Shown: one piece after another, positions 34,801-49,300 of the stretch
Numbering within the stretch: position 1 is the first letter of the stretch
Layout: each line of letters opens with the position of its first letter
Source of the DNA: Membranipora membranacea
Lineage: Eukaryota; Bryozoa; Gymnolaemata; Cheilostomatida; Membraniporidae
Assembly (NCBI GenBank): GCA_914767715.1
Contig: OU612065.1
Coordinates: 23,250,001-23,314,000, forward strand
Reading direction: 5' to 3'
DNA: 64,000 bases
The notes under the pieces: generated by a model
What the model was told of the DNA's origin: nothing
What the model saw: only the letters and a program-made list of their open reading frames with translations
Databases searched by the model: none
Made by a program: the position numbers and the translations under genes

Positions 34801-37345
34801 CTTATAATAAGGTGTCAGCCATTTTGACTTTTATACACTAATTAAGAGCCTTCCTGTGAAATTTGTGTGATAAATTTACTTTGTCTGAGCCGCTGAGGTA
34901 ACTCATTATGAAGCTCTTCAGATGCTACTCTTCTGGACAGTGTCTGGAAAAGTTGGGAATATTTAACTCATTATCTCGGGAAATTTAATGTTGTAATCAT
35001 GTCAAAAAGTCAGGCAGTAATCACGATATTGACCACATTGTCCAGTGTCTATTTCCCATGGTATGCCCATTTTTCTGAGTTGTCACCGGTTCATGGCGGT
35101 TACGGCTTGTCAGATATATTCTTAGGTTTCAGTGACTTCTCCGCAGTACGTGGGTAATAAAATCCTAGTATCCTAGTTTCCGAGGCGGGCAATCACTTCA
35201 ACTTTTTTTTATATGGTATATGTACATGTACATTAATGTGAATGGAATTTTTGCTCCTTGTGCTGTAGGCTTTTCTAATTCAGTGGACAAAATAAGCCGC
35301 AGCCTACGAATTATCATCTAAGCTAATGATGTTCAGTCAAAAGGACAACTCATGAAATGTATAACTAATTACTTAAAGAAATAATTAAGCAGCACGTTCC
35401 CTATATTGCTGCCTGCCGCCCATTGTCGATTGTCAAAATGTGAAGCAGCAAGCAGCAGCACTCTATCATAACTTTGAATCACTAAATATGCTGCCGGAAT
35501 CGAAGTTCCTGTCAGCCAGCAGTTCTTATTAATAGAGTCAGGCTTGATTATGGCATTTATTAGTTGAAAGGACTGCGTCGGGTCCGTCTGTACTCGGCAT
35601 AAAAACGAAAATTGTTGCCCGTAGACGCAAATATGATGATTTAACTGGACTCCTTCACATTCTAATCACATCTTTACACTAAGCTCCTGGTATGTTGATC
35701 CTATCCCATACAGAGAGGTATTATTCACATGGTCCAAAATCAATTAGACAACTTGTCAACTCCTTGGGTAGAGCTTTAACACAGATAATCAATTTAAGAG
35801 GTCTAGAAATGATAGAAGAGGTTTCGGTAACACTCTATAATCCCAATGTTCTGGCGGCTTGTAATCTCTATTATTTTATGCTAATTTCTTACACGTCTCT
35901 ACGAGGCCATACATTGTCATCAAGGTGACCACAGAAACTCTCACCCAATGCGCTTTGCAGTCTCTTAACACCTCATATTTTAGATAATTTAAATGAATTT
36001 ATAATAATATTGGCAAATTGTAATTAAAAAAGAGTGATGTGAAATGTCTTTGAAGTGAATGTGGTGCTGTGCCAGTTGAATGAATGTCCCAGCACAACGT
36101 CAATATTGGTTTGACAATGACCCACCTATCACTTTTCACAAGAAGTTCACCTCAAATAGGAAGCATATATTCAAAAGGGGAAAACAAATTGAATTTTGCC
36201 TTTTTTTATTGAAATGTCATGGGGCGTCTAATTATTTGTCAACAAGGCGAAACACAATTAATTGTTAGAGCCTCAATTTTCCAGGGCGTTTTCCTTTTTC
36301 ACCTCCATCTTTTTCCCTCCACTTCCACTGTCATTATTTTATTCCTGGCTGCCTCGCTCTTTGATATTATTTTTTTCATTTCATCACAATTACAACGGTA
36401 CCCGTACCATTACCGACACCCTAATATTATGGATATTAATTTGTCAACTAAGCCTTTGAGTCATTACTCATTCATACATGGATCACCACAAAGTGCAGGT
36501 ATCGGTATCGAGGGGGCCGAGCTTGTAAAGGATGAATTTAATTGGTCATTGTGTCACTAATGCATAATGTGGTATTGTGATGGAATCAGGTGCTTGTTTT
36601 AGCATATGGCCGCATGAAGGTAGATAACGTAGAGATTAGAGATTATTGTGCTATAGTTTGAAGGCAATGTGACAAGGCAGGACAAGTGATTAAACAATCA
36701 TTACATACAATGACATGTAAGCGATAGGGTGTGATATACTTTCTATCAGCTCGTATCAATATCTATCTTCAACTTCCTTCAAGTCACACCAGTACACCGA
36801 CCGAAAGTCAAACGTGACACAACTACCTGAAGGTGCCTCTGCCTGAGTGAAGCGATATAGCAGCCGAATACAGAATATTGTCACTACGATCACAGCAACA
36901 CAGATAATAATTGGACAATTAATTCTGCAGTTTCTCTTAGTTTTATTGTTTGATGTACACTTTCGCTGACTTGGGGCAGCACAAAGACATCTGTGCAGTG
37001 AGCCGGAAATTAATTAGCTAAGCTTGTTTGTGTGATTATCAGCTCATTGTGGCAGCCCTATTGACTGCAGCATTATTTTGGCAGCTTTGTGACTGCAGAT
37101 TTTCAATCGTGAGCTCTGATTGGCTAAGGAGTGGAATAGATCGCTGCTGATTGTGGGGTCTTGTCCTTTTACGTCTGAAATTTTGAACCGCATCACAGTT
37201 GAATGTGACAGTCCAAACGCAGTGGTCTCAACAATAAATCAAACAACAATACTCTCACATTCACCTGCTCAATGTATGAACTTTCTGTGAGGGTCATCTA
37301 GACTTACACTTCGTCAAAATCTTATGCTGACTTTGAGTGGATAAA
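28816..37345. other. Gene desert upstream of basonuclin
   Basis: The first 0.9 kb is the 5' flank of UBE2M-like copy 2. No convincing exon was found in the remaining 7.7 kb; the ORFs there are short, low in complexity and lack splice logic. The sequence is AT-rich with many homeodomain-type TAATTA cores, TGTCA/TGACA motifs and a palindromic double octamer (30903-30918). A cis-regulatory domain for basonuclin is the reasonable inference. An upstream non-coding first exon of that gene could also lie here. Confidence 0.45.
30903..30918. promoter_or_regulatory. Palindromic double POU octamer
   Basis: AATTTGCATGCAAATT is a perfect 16 bp palindrome with two overlapping octamers (ATTTGCAT and ATGCAAAT). 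This arrangement could bind POU-domain dimers. It is isolated in non-coding DNA 6.4 kb upstream of the basonuclin start. Function is inference. Confidence 0.35.
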
Positions 37346-40300
37346 ATGACAGCAATGTCTCTTGGACCTCAAATTACCCAGGTAAGTTTATTTGAACCTT
37401 TTTGTATTGTCTCTGACTCAAGTCTAATGGTGAGGGAAACCCTGTCTCAGCGCCAGCTTTGACATGCGTTGTATGTATGTATACATACATACTCGTCAAC
37501 GGTAGGTTGAAGTTTATTATGAGATTCAGCGGCGCTTCGCACATGTCCCAGCTGGCAAAAACGCGCATTATCCGGTGTCAACATTAATTGAAAGACCTGA
37601 ATATTAGGATTTGACAATATGACATTTTAAGTAACAAGACGACTTAATGGTTTGCTTTAGCACTCTGATGCCATTTTGTGTCACAAAATTGAGAACCTGA
37701 AATCAATCTACAACATAATAATGTTATGCTAATATCCCGGGGCAGCATTTTTTATATGGATTATATGGATGCGACAATACATTATTTGTCTTGGCTTTTC
37801 TATTTTGACTGCGAATTAGTCCTAGGCAAATTATATTTATCCTAATCTTTTATTGAGCCTGCGGGTTCTGTTTCTTTACATAGCTCAACACAGATATCTT
37901 GGCTCAAACAACTGAGTTTAGCATGTAAACCACTAGATTAAATGTGTACTACATGAAAATATTGCATTACTGATACGAGACAACACTAACATAATTAAGA
38001 ATGGTACTTTCTCATTTTTGTCATAAATTAATTTTTGTCTCAAATCACCTCTGAGCCAAGCACCTCCCAAAGCAGGCATGAATTTTTTATGTGCACAAGT
38101 TTTGCCATATAAAAATTGACAAATTCTACTAATGTTGTTAGTAAAAAATTATCATCGTTTGTGATACATGGTGCTTTTTTGAGCTGTCTTGGGTGTCTTG
38201 CCACTGAATCATAAGGCCGAGTGATGATAGACACGCTGGGGTGATGATATCGTTAACATGATCATTTCATTAGAGACCAGATACTGATTTTATCAACGAG
38301 CAGATTTTATTAGACAGCCTCATGGGGGACAAGAAAACAAGATAGTAATGAAGTCACATATTCTTCGAATAACTGCTAGAAATTTTTAAATCGCTAAAAA
38401 AATTGGCAAACATCCCAACATTATTCCCAGCAGTTGGACTTTGCGAAAAAAAATCTGTAATAATCCATGATGCTGCCGATGGCGCTTGATCCAACGCTGA
38501 CTTTATAGAGGGGGGATTTGATTTACAAATATCTGTGTGCTGTGCATGTGCATGTGCTGTGCGAATTGGCGATAGAGTTGGCGATAGTTTTTGTTGACGT
38601 AGAGGGTAGCAGTATTTCACCAGCCTTTAGCGCTGTAACCATACATCGGTCGTTAATGAGGAGCAGCTTCTACCGAGCATCAATTAGTACTTAAGCTCAT
38701 CAAAGTACCTGACATTCACGAAAGCCAAAAGTTATGCCTGCTACCAATCTTATTCAATGTATTGTCCAATGTTTTGGTATAAATTATGTGTCTATATAGA
38801 TATATATGACCTCTGACTGCACAATCTCGCTAAGTAGCTATGATCTTACACAGGCTGCGATCATAATTAATCTAATTATGAAGATATAGGAAAAGAATAG
38901 CACAGGATAAAGAATGCTGCCACATTACATCGCTGCTGCGTAATAATTATAGTCAAAAGTCAGCGCGCCATCCAACAACCATGACGAGTTTATGTAACGT
39001 CTATTTGTGATTTTATCTCCTCGCGCTGCGTCAGCTTATCTATATATTTTGCGAATGTCTCTGAACAAACACCATCGGATTAATATGAGCTCTGGTTCTA
39101 TGAGAAACCTGTGGAAGGCACCCCCTCAACAAAGATTTGTGGTAATGTCAATTTTTTTTTGGAATTAATTTTTGCGTGTCTCTTCCTATTTTGCTGCTTA
39201 CATGAGCATTTCCGACATTTGGCTAACCAAAGGACATTTTAATGTTGGGTTGACAAAGAAATGTTAGTCTGAGACAGGTACACCACTAATGTATTTTCTG
39301 ATTGCTGTCTCGATGTATGTAATAGACCACAATCTATTCTTTTTTATTTTCTGTTGTTTTTATTTTCAGGCCATAAGATGTACTTTTCCAAAATGTACAT
39401 GCGAATGTTTCTCCTCAACAAAGGCACAGATCAGGACCTGCCAAAGTTGTAAACACGGATGGGTGGCACACGGTGAGTTGTACTAATCTCCCTGTTCTCT
39501 GGGCTGGTGGGTCTTTGTCAGGGGATTTTCATAAACAATACGCAAAAAAAGACAAATTTTATTCATGAAAGGATTACGAGCAAAATTTACCTGCGAAACA
39601 TTTTCAGAAGTGCTCTGGAATCTTTTAGTAATTAAATTAAGGTAATTAAGCATTGTTAAAACAAAGTTTTACAGCAGTAAATCTTGCATCACAATAGAGT
39701 TTATCTAAATAAATCTTTTTCTGGACATCTTTGTCTTCTGTGATTTTAAGTTGACCACAAAACTAATTACCACAGTTTAGTACATTCATGGCTGGAGCAG
39801 CAGAGACACAAAGGGTATCATCTTTCCGCACAAAACAACTTGTCAGGGATGAGATTAGCCATGTATCCCCAAATATCATCCACCACTAGCGCGGGTGGTT
39901 GTCAGCCGTACCGACTCATGTCAAAATGATCAGTTAAGATCCACAGTAGCTAGAAAAGACTGCGTAACTCTGTTGGCTGTTGCGTAACCATATGACAGCC
40001 AGGCAGATTGTCAGGGTGTTTGACTGGCTGACAATAATGATGTGACATGCATGTTGACTACCGACAGCATGTTTTCTTCAGTGATGATAGGATTGACACA
40101 TGCCAGCGAGGTAGGAGCCTAATTTTAGTCTTACAACAGTAACAGGTGAAATATCTAACTCTGGTCCTGTCACATGTCCGATTATGTAAAGTACAAGAAG
40201 AACATCTGTCTGCTCGGTTTTATGGTGGTGGACTTTCTTAACAAACAGCGTAGCAGCCATGATTTGTGCCATTCCGGTGCTCGAATCAAAATCCAGATGA

Positions 40301-43300
40301 AATCGTACATGTAAGAAATGGCATGAGAAAACGATAACAAGTAGCTTCTTGTGATGACATCATGTTATCACAAGATGATGTAGAGACACTAAAGCAGCCT
40401 GTCATTGCCAGAAATACAGATGGCAGTTGTCATAAGATGCTGGTGCTTGTTCTTCTTGCACCGTCTGTAGTCGAAATTAATCTCATATGTGCATCCTGGA
40501 TATCAAGCTTGCGGTTAAGACAGAAGTAGGGAATTGGAGGAGATAAAGAAAGTTTGATTGATTGTAGTTACATAATCCCTCTTTAGTCTCGCAAATCTCA
40601 TGTGTGACAATGACAAATCCACTTGTAATAGCCTATAACCCAGACATGAGCAAATCTGTGAAAAACAATTCTGGAAAATGAGTTTTAATCTATACTAATC
40701 ATATATCAGTGTAGATTTTATTAACCACCCACCCACTTTCGTTTAAAAAAATCAAAGTTTGTGACCAATATTGATAGAAAATGACAAGCATGTTAACCAC
40801 ACGGAGGACATGGAAGCCCATATTAACATAAAACAAAACATGGGTTGGAAAACCCAGATTGCAATGCCAGGCTTCCGTTCCAATCTTAGCAGGCATGACC
40901 CCATGTGTAAGATGGTAAATGTATGTCTGATGATGATTGTAACAGCGTTGTCACCATATTCCCATGGGTCATGAGCGAACATCGCTTTGATCTGGGATGG
41001 CGAGCGAATGCCCTGCTCATCCCATAAAAACTGTCAAACCATTTACAGCGTTTCGCCATCAGTCATGACTTTCAAATTATAATACTGATGCAGTGATTGT
41101 CAATTTGTCATCTGGAATTGCCTAAAGTGTTAATTCAAATTAGCTATACATGTATTCTCAGGCCAGTTAATGGCGGAAATAAAGGTGAGATGCTGGTCTC
41201 AACTTTTATTCACCTTGTCCATGTTGTGAAGTGATAACCGATAAGTGTGTGCTACACTTTTTTTATTTCTACATTGTGGTCGTAATGAGCTGATGAAATT
41301 GAGTTTTCAGTTCACTCCAAACTAAGGGGACATCAAATTTGCCTCGGGTAATGTGATGTATGGTTAGAAATTATTGACAAACACGCAGTTGTCACAGGCT
41401 TGGTACCAAAAGAGCAATTAGGCCTACACACGATGTCTTTTGTCCTTGGAGTTCTTCTTTCCCATATGCCTTATAACAATTAGTGACAAGCCATGCTTCC
41501 GTGAGACGACATCAAGTTTTTCCAAAATAATAGCCGGCAGCAAGAACGCAAAACGTCATCTGACACACCAAGAACTGCTCTAGGAATCACAAGCCTCTCC
41601 CTGGAGTACAATAGCTGATTGTGCATAGGCCCTGGTTTCCCATTTACATTCTCATGCTTTCACCTAAAACATTCGAACCAAGCTATTTTGTTACTGATTC
41701 ATTGCATAAAAAATTTGCCTGCGCTTAAAATGTTGACTGCATTTTTTCTGTCATTTTTGGCTTGAGGTTAAACTTGTCACAGGATGAAATATAAGACTTG
41801 TAATTGATACGGAAGATCGCCCAGCAAGATGTGATTAAAATATGGTATGTGGGGTTTTCAGGTGGCCCTGATTGACAACCTCATATGATATTATAGTGAG
41901 AGGTTCTAATGTTTGTCAACTCTAGGAATCATGATGATAATCTACACTCTATTAGACTGTGGCGTATCTCGTTTCAAAATCCAAATACCTCAAGAAGATG
42001 GGCTTTCATCATCAAGCTCATCATTTTTTGTGAGCACTGTCATTCTGTGGCTTGATGAAAAGGGAGATAACTTCAGCAGGTTGAAATTTATTGCATGGCT
42101 ATTGCACAATTCTCGTTCACTGTGAATGTTGACTGACCGCTCAGTAAATGGATGGGGCATGGCAGCACTCACTCACTCACTCAAAATACCATGCACGTTT
42201 AATAGTGGTCATAATTTACACTACATATTAGTCTAAAAGGTTGTATTCCCAGCTAGCTTAGTAATCAAGCATCACAAGATCATCTCGTTTGTGATTACAA
42301 TACACTGCGCAGCATTTAGGTACCTGTGCTTTGTTTTAAGGAAACGACTGCTGTTAATGAATCGTCTTTATATAATTAGGCACTCAAGCTCCAGTGAAAA
42401 GGTCATTAGCTTGCTGTGCTGCGTATATCCACATTATCTTTCTGTCAAACTGACAAAAACAGTAGAGTTACGCTGGCTGTGGCAGCCATTTCACTTAGCC
42501 GCTGCCGAAGTGATTGCCTGCCAGCCTGCCTCACGCCATGATCATCATTACCGTAACTTATCTAACTGAATAACAATGGCCGCTCGCAATGTGAAATCCG
42601 GTTGATGATTTTATTTCACATAAAACATAAGAGAATGATGTTGAACACAGCATATGAACGGCGATGTGTGATGTCACTTCTCACGCTTGATAAATAAACA
42701 TTTAGGTGGCCAAGTTTGGATATAGTTTGAATAATATGACAAGCTGTGATCAGACAACTCTAGTTTTGATATTTTGTTTTGTCCACTCACAGTCACAGAC
42801 GCAGACTCCATTCAGTATGACCGGACGTTTTCAAGTGTTATTACAAACATATTGTAACACTAAATGGTAAAACCGCAAAACCTTTTTACATAAGTGTAGT
42901 TCAAATATGGTCATCTCTGATCACATTACTGTCACATTGCTATACAAAGTATAGTCATTGTATAATCAAAGGACATTTGGTGAGGGGCACTTGACAATAC
43001 TTGGCAGTCTAATCACGCCTGCGACAGCTTGTCACATATTGTCTTTATATATATCGATATTGACATTTTATTATATCTCATGTTCACAGTGTCAAGCAAA
43101 GTGATTAAGATAAAATTTTTATGCAATTATGCTGTCCCAGAGTGGCGCTACAGAGCTTGGTTCATAATATGAAGTTGACACACTATTAAAACGATCTTAA
43201 TTGGTAACTGCTGACAGAACCATTGCGAGGTCGTTGGCACACGGCTCAAGGTGTCACTGCAGTTAGTGGCAGGGGTGTTCATAAATAAAATTATATAAAA

Positions 43301-46300
43301 TCAAATTCATTAGAAAAACAAGCGTTGGCTTGGCTGTGTGGATGAAGATGTTGAGAAAATTTCAATGGCTTTTACTTTCAATGGTACGTATTGAGAAAAA
43401 GCGCTGACAAATCAGCAAGAGTGAGTGTCAGTTGATATCTCGCTATTCAGGGGTTCGGCTTGCATCACTGTAACCTATATGGCTAATTAGCAAACGCCAT
43501 ATATATGTACCTACAATGTATTATAAGATAATATGGTTGATGTGTATGATATAAACACATCGCATGCAGCAGGCAAGCTCTGGCTTCTGAAATCATATAT
43601 TATAAGCAATGACATTCATAGTTGATCTAATGTTCATACAATCACAAACTGCCATTTCTGCCATAACACCTCTATACTATCTTCATTATGTGTGAGCAAA
43701 TTACGCCTCGCTGCCTGGTACAATGGTGGCAAATATACTACTAATTAGTAATGAAATCAACATATGCCACAAGAGGCAGTGCACACACGCGTCAGCCCAG
43801 CCTTGATTGTGTCTGACAAAAGCCAACAGCCCTCTTACTCCATAACATGAACTGATAATAAAACTAAGAACACTCAGCATGCCGAGATGTGATCACTAAA
43901 TCACAACTTGATAAAGACGGTGACCTGCTGTGTCTCGCCATACGGCACTTTTCAAAACTTGCAAAACCTTATCACATTTTTTTTTCACTCAGAATTAAGC
44001 AACTCTTCTGCTACTATTGCTTAGAAATGCACTTTTACATAGGTGGCAAAACTCATCACATTTAAGATCAAACAATTTCAAAGTTGTGAATTTGTGTGTG
44101 CTTTGGACTTTATTTGACATACTAATTTGCTATGATACGCCCAGATTTAGTTTCTATGCATAATTTATAATAATAATTTCTTTTTTCAGCAATTGACAAG
44201 CTGATTTCTTCGAATCCTTTCGCCGTCCTGGGACAGGTAGAACCAATAAGTCCCAGTGTGGTGTTTGACATAGCCAGCCTAGTGCTCTACGGATGTCAGG
44301 CTATCCCCATCAGGTTGAAGGTAGCACTCGACAGACTATTCTCTGCTCTACAACACGAGGAAGTCCTGCAGATTCTTCACGGCTTTGGGTGGTCCTATGA
44401 AGACTACGCCCGCGGTTATATACTACAGGTAGGACTGGTAGCCCTTTTGCTTCTTTGTGTCGCCAACCTGCTGATTACATGTATGACTCAAGAAGCTAGA
44501 AATAAAATCTCAGGATTATCCAAAGATCCCCTCTGAAAATCCGCTTGATCCGGAAGAGAATTAGTTAGTTAGCCAACACCCCACTTTCTGCTATTAACGT
44601 AAGGTGTGTAATTTTCTCTTAGATTTACAGAAAAATCCAGGATGCGCAGCCCTTGATGGACAATTGTACCATCGTCATTCATGGCCTTTTACGAAATTAA
44701 AACAAAAAATGCACTGAGACCGAACTGTTTTACCATTCTATAAAATGCTGTTTTTTGTTCTGAGAAGATTAAAAGCCAACTGAATTGTGTATGTGATTAA
44801 TTGACATGTGTTACGACACATTCTATGGTGACATAAAACACCTATTTGTAACATTGAGACGACAGGTGATAGAAACAGGATTTTATTGCTGTCTTTTCAC
44901 CGCAATATCCCATGTGGCTAGCAGATAAAAAACACTGTCAACCCCTTCCATTTTTTACAGCACACAGGTACCAAGGGTTGGAGCAAGACCACCCAAGTTT
45001 TATATCATTGTGACAAGACTGCAGTTCATAACGAGTTGTTACTGTTGTTTCTAAAAATGTTAACTTTAAGTTTAACCTTTAATAACTCCTGTTAACAGTT
45101 CTGAATTTCTTAACCTCACAATGACCTAATAGAGTGACACATTATATTATTTCGCCATGCTGGTCTTCTAACCATAAATATGTGTGCTAAGATGATTGTC
45201 GTTTGGGTGTGCTGATAAGACAACCACAAGTTTGGTCTTAATTACCACCATCAGTCAATATGGGCTACCTGTGGCTGTCTAAATAGGCCATCAATTAAAT
45301 CGATACAAAATATTTTTTATCTGGTTTAATTTGAATTTTCTGGTCATCTTTTTTTAGGATCCTAATGGGAGAGTGTTGGAGAAATACTGCATCATCGCTA
45401 GAGAGGAAGAAGGTGTTGTTCTCCAACAGTTCACAAGATTCGCTGAAACCAGGAATATCACTCAAGAGCTGATGCTCCAGGAATCCAAACAAACGCAGGT
45501 CAGCGGCCCATAATAGCACATGCCCATGTTTACTCCATCATATTAACAAAAACTTCACACCTTTTCATGAGAATAAAACTGTTTACCAACATTCAGTTTT
45601 GCGCCTCAAATCAACAGGTCATCAAAAAGTCAAAATCACCAAAATGTGTTTACATCCATTCTTCATTTGCCTTGCGTCTCATATTGCTGCCATTTCCTGC
45701 CCCCATTAACAGTGCCCATCAACGGCAGCGATTTGATATGGAAGTCAAGAAGATCCTGGAATGATCGTAGTCAAAACACAACTCATAACCGTGATACGGA
45801 ATTCATGACATTCACAACTTTCTGCTATGAGGATATTGTTATCCTGTGATTCATAACAGTAATGGCAGTGTTATTATTCTCAAATTGCAGTAAAATAACA
45901 TTGCGATGAGATATCTTATCGTCAAGTCTGCACTCCCCAAAACATCCATCAGTAATAAAGTATAAAGGAAATCCGCAAACTTGCTGACTAAGGTGAAAAC
46001 AAATTGGCTTACTGGAATTTGCGTGTTTTCCACCTCATAACATAATAATATTTGTAACGACTATATCTCTTGTTGTAGGATCTAAATCAGTCTCCACATA
46101 TGAACCAAGCTAAATCAGACTCAGATATCCGTAAATTTATCGAGAGAAACAACATGTCTCTGATACAGAGCTACAATCTAGCGCTGAGGAGAGCCTTCGA
46201 TAGCAGCCCCCAGTCATTACTCACAGCGATGGGTGCTGCTTTCCCACCTCATCTCAACCTGGCAGCTGCTGCCGCCCAGTTCGGCAGAGGTTTCCCTGGT

Positions 46301-49300
46301 GCTGCAGGTATGATGCCTATGCCTCCTGTAGGATTCCCACCTCACACTGTAGAACCTAAACCAGAACCTGTCACTCCCTCTGAACAGCACAGGTAAGGAA
46401 CTTTATAGAGTCGGGAAGACAATGGCCCAACCTTTCGCCCGCCGGGGACCATAGGCGGGGGGCAAAAGTCTGGGGGCCTCAGGCTACCAACCCCTACAAG
46501 TACACGACAACCTTTTTCTTAAATGTACAATTGTTTTGGAATCTACAGTATCATTATTATGCTAATTTGTTTGGTTCAATCAATCCTTTCACCATCATAG
46601 TTAATGATGTGACCTTCCATTTTTTACAGGAGAGCGTCAGAGCCTTATGATCTCTCCAAAAGGAGCCCTGAATCTCATTCTAAATCCTGCAGTCCCGCGT
46701 CGTCTGCCGGCGGTATTAACCAATCATCTACACTCAACAATAACACTGCTCTACCACCGCCGAGACCTGACAGACTCTCAGATCACGCAATCAGTGGTAA
46801 GCCCCTAAACACTCATTAGGCTGTGTTACGCAAACACAGCCAGCTACTGGTGGGATAATGAATGAAGAGGGATTCCAACCAAAACCACTCTTGAGACAGG
46901 AGCATCTTGAAAAATATTCAGTCCCACACAAGCGGTGATTTTTTTAATAGCTAATCAAGTGTGGAAAATCTGACCAAAAACATGATTAATCTGAGTACAG
47001 TGCATGTATTATCAATAATTAAAATTCGCATCAGCAACAAAGATGGATGATGATTATTAGGAGAAAAGGTATTTTTCAGGGTTCAGCAATGTAGATGGAG
47101 ACAAATGAGACAGTTGTGGTTGCTCAGTTTTGTCGTTGTTTGAGATGGCCCACTTGCTGCGCAGGTGTCTGTTTAGGAGATCATCCTTAGGGTGGAGTAG
47201 GGAAAGTTATCAGTATTTATGGCTACCCGCAACAAGTCATTAAACCCGTTACCATTATGACCTAACCATCTTGCATTTATAATTAATAAAAATAACCTTG
47301 CTTTTTAAACTTTTGATCAATAATCAAAACAACAACTCATATCTATGACATCATCAATATTACCTTTTTTAGATTTGTCTTCTTCACTGACCATGAGGAA
47401 AGTTTCTTCACCATCGTCTCCCATGAAAAGAACTCCAAGTTCACCGCCAGGTTCTAAGCAAGGCTGGCCTTTTAACAATCCTGCCTTCGGTCAGACTGTC
47501 TTTGTGACTAGCAGTGGAAAGAAGAGAGTGCTGTGTACTGCCTGTAACAAAACCTTCTGCGACAAGGGCGCCCTGAAAATTCACTACAGCGCTGTCCATC
47601 TAAAGGTAAGTTTAAAAACAGTGACGCCCTTATAATTTAACGCAGAAGTTATATAAACAGGAAGTAAAACTGTTTTATTTTGGGTCATTGTAACCAGAAT
47701 TATGAGTGATTACTGGCCTTATTGGTGGCCTGGATCACACATCTGTCCACAGATGTTCACTCCTGTCCAAAATTTCCATGTTCTGGGAGTACAAAACTCT
47801 TGAGAAATTAATTGAATGAAATACATGTAATCTTGATTGTGTGGTTTTAGGAAATGCACAAATGTTCGATACCCGGATGTAATATGATGTTTAGCTCAAG
47901 GAGGAGTAGGAACAGACACAGCGCTAATCCAAACCCTAAACTTCACACACCGCAAACCAGAAGGCCGAGAGAGCGATATGACAGTGGTGAGAATCAAAGA
48001 TTTGTTTTGATAGATTATCACATATTTTCTTCACAGTTTTTTGCAGTTAATGCATGTTATTTAATCCAAGGATTGCTCTGTTGTTTGATTGCCATAAGCT
48101 TTACCTAAAGAAAGCAAGATGCTAAATCATTGGAAACAGACTGACGTGATTCTACACTACAAAGAATTCACCATCGATGGCATCTGCCATAACTTAATTG
48201 GGTCAACTTGACAAATAGAAAGACGCGGAATACATTGTGTTCATGTCTTCATAATATTGTGTTTATAGCTCAGGATCAAATGATGGCCATGATGGCAGGT
48301 ATGACAGGTGCTCCTAAAAGCGGAGGAGACGATTGTGGCAGCTCAATTGACGAGAATGACATGATGTCTTCGTCACAGGATATGACATCACATGGTCCGC
48401 AGGGAGACGGTGATTACAGACAGATGGGTGAGAAGAGCGGAGCTCCGTCTGATGATGAGATGGAGGGACTCGAGGGAGACGATTACTCAACGGCTGATAC
48501 TGGTGCTGCGGATGACGATGACGAGGAGTTGCCTACTCAGGTAAAGGTACGGATGAGGATTCAACTATCTGTCATGCAGCGTGTGATTCGATGTGAACCC
48601 TCATTACTAACACCCAAGACCAAGTTTGGTCCATTTGTCTGCATTCGGAGTTGCTCCCCCTCCACTGGTCACGCTGTGGAGGTGCGGTGTGACCATTGGA
48701 AGGGAGAAACTGGATAGCAGGCAAATTGGATAAAACTTGATCTACTAACACCCCAACTAACTATTTATAAATCTGATTAATTGATTACTTCTGCAACATC
48801 GAGGCTCTCTCAAAAATGCCCCACTTACTGTTTGCACTGAAATATGACTTTTATTCCACCCCTAGACAAAATATGTGAAAGTGATTATTAACGAGAATGG
48901 GAAGCATTTTGAGAGGGTTTTGTGCATCTCTGCATGTGATGTGTGTGGATTAACCTGAGGGAAGCACTCCTGCAACATGTTGCAAGAATACAGTTTGGTG
49001 TAGTGTCCTTGCTAGTAATAAAACTATGAGAAGCAGAATGAGTATGTCCCTAGCTTGATTAATGAGTTCTGTGTGGTAATTCTGGATGTGAAAGTGAAAT
49101 TATAATTCATTAAAAAAATATTGAAATTCGGAGCCTTACTAGACTACACATATAGAAGTCAATGTAGGTTTATTTGGTATGTGTCACACAGTTGTGCGAA
49201 TTAAATGGTGCATTGGGGGGATTTATGGGTAATTTAAGTTAATTACTCTCGCCGCTTACGGATTAGCCAGGGTCTGGTTTGACATTAATGTCTGAAGCCT

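Noticed and set aside
36080-36560. Upstream coding exons for basonuclin
   Set aside because: The open frames here lack acceptor and donor pairs in phase with exon 2, and the 12-codon exon at 37346 joins exon 2 cleanly.
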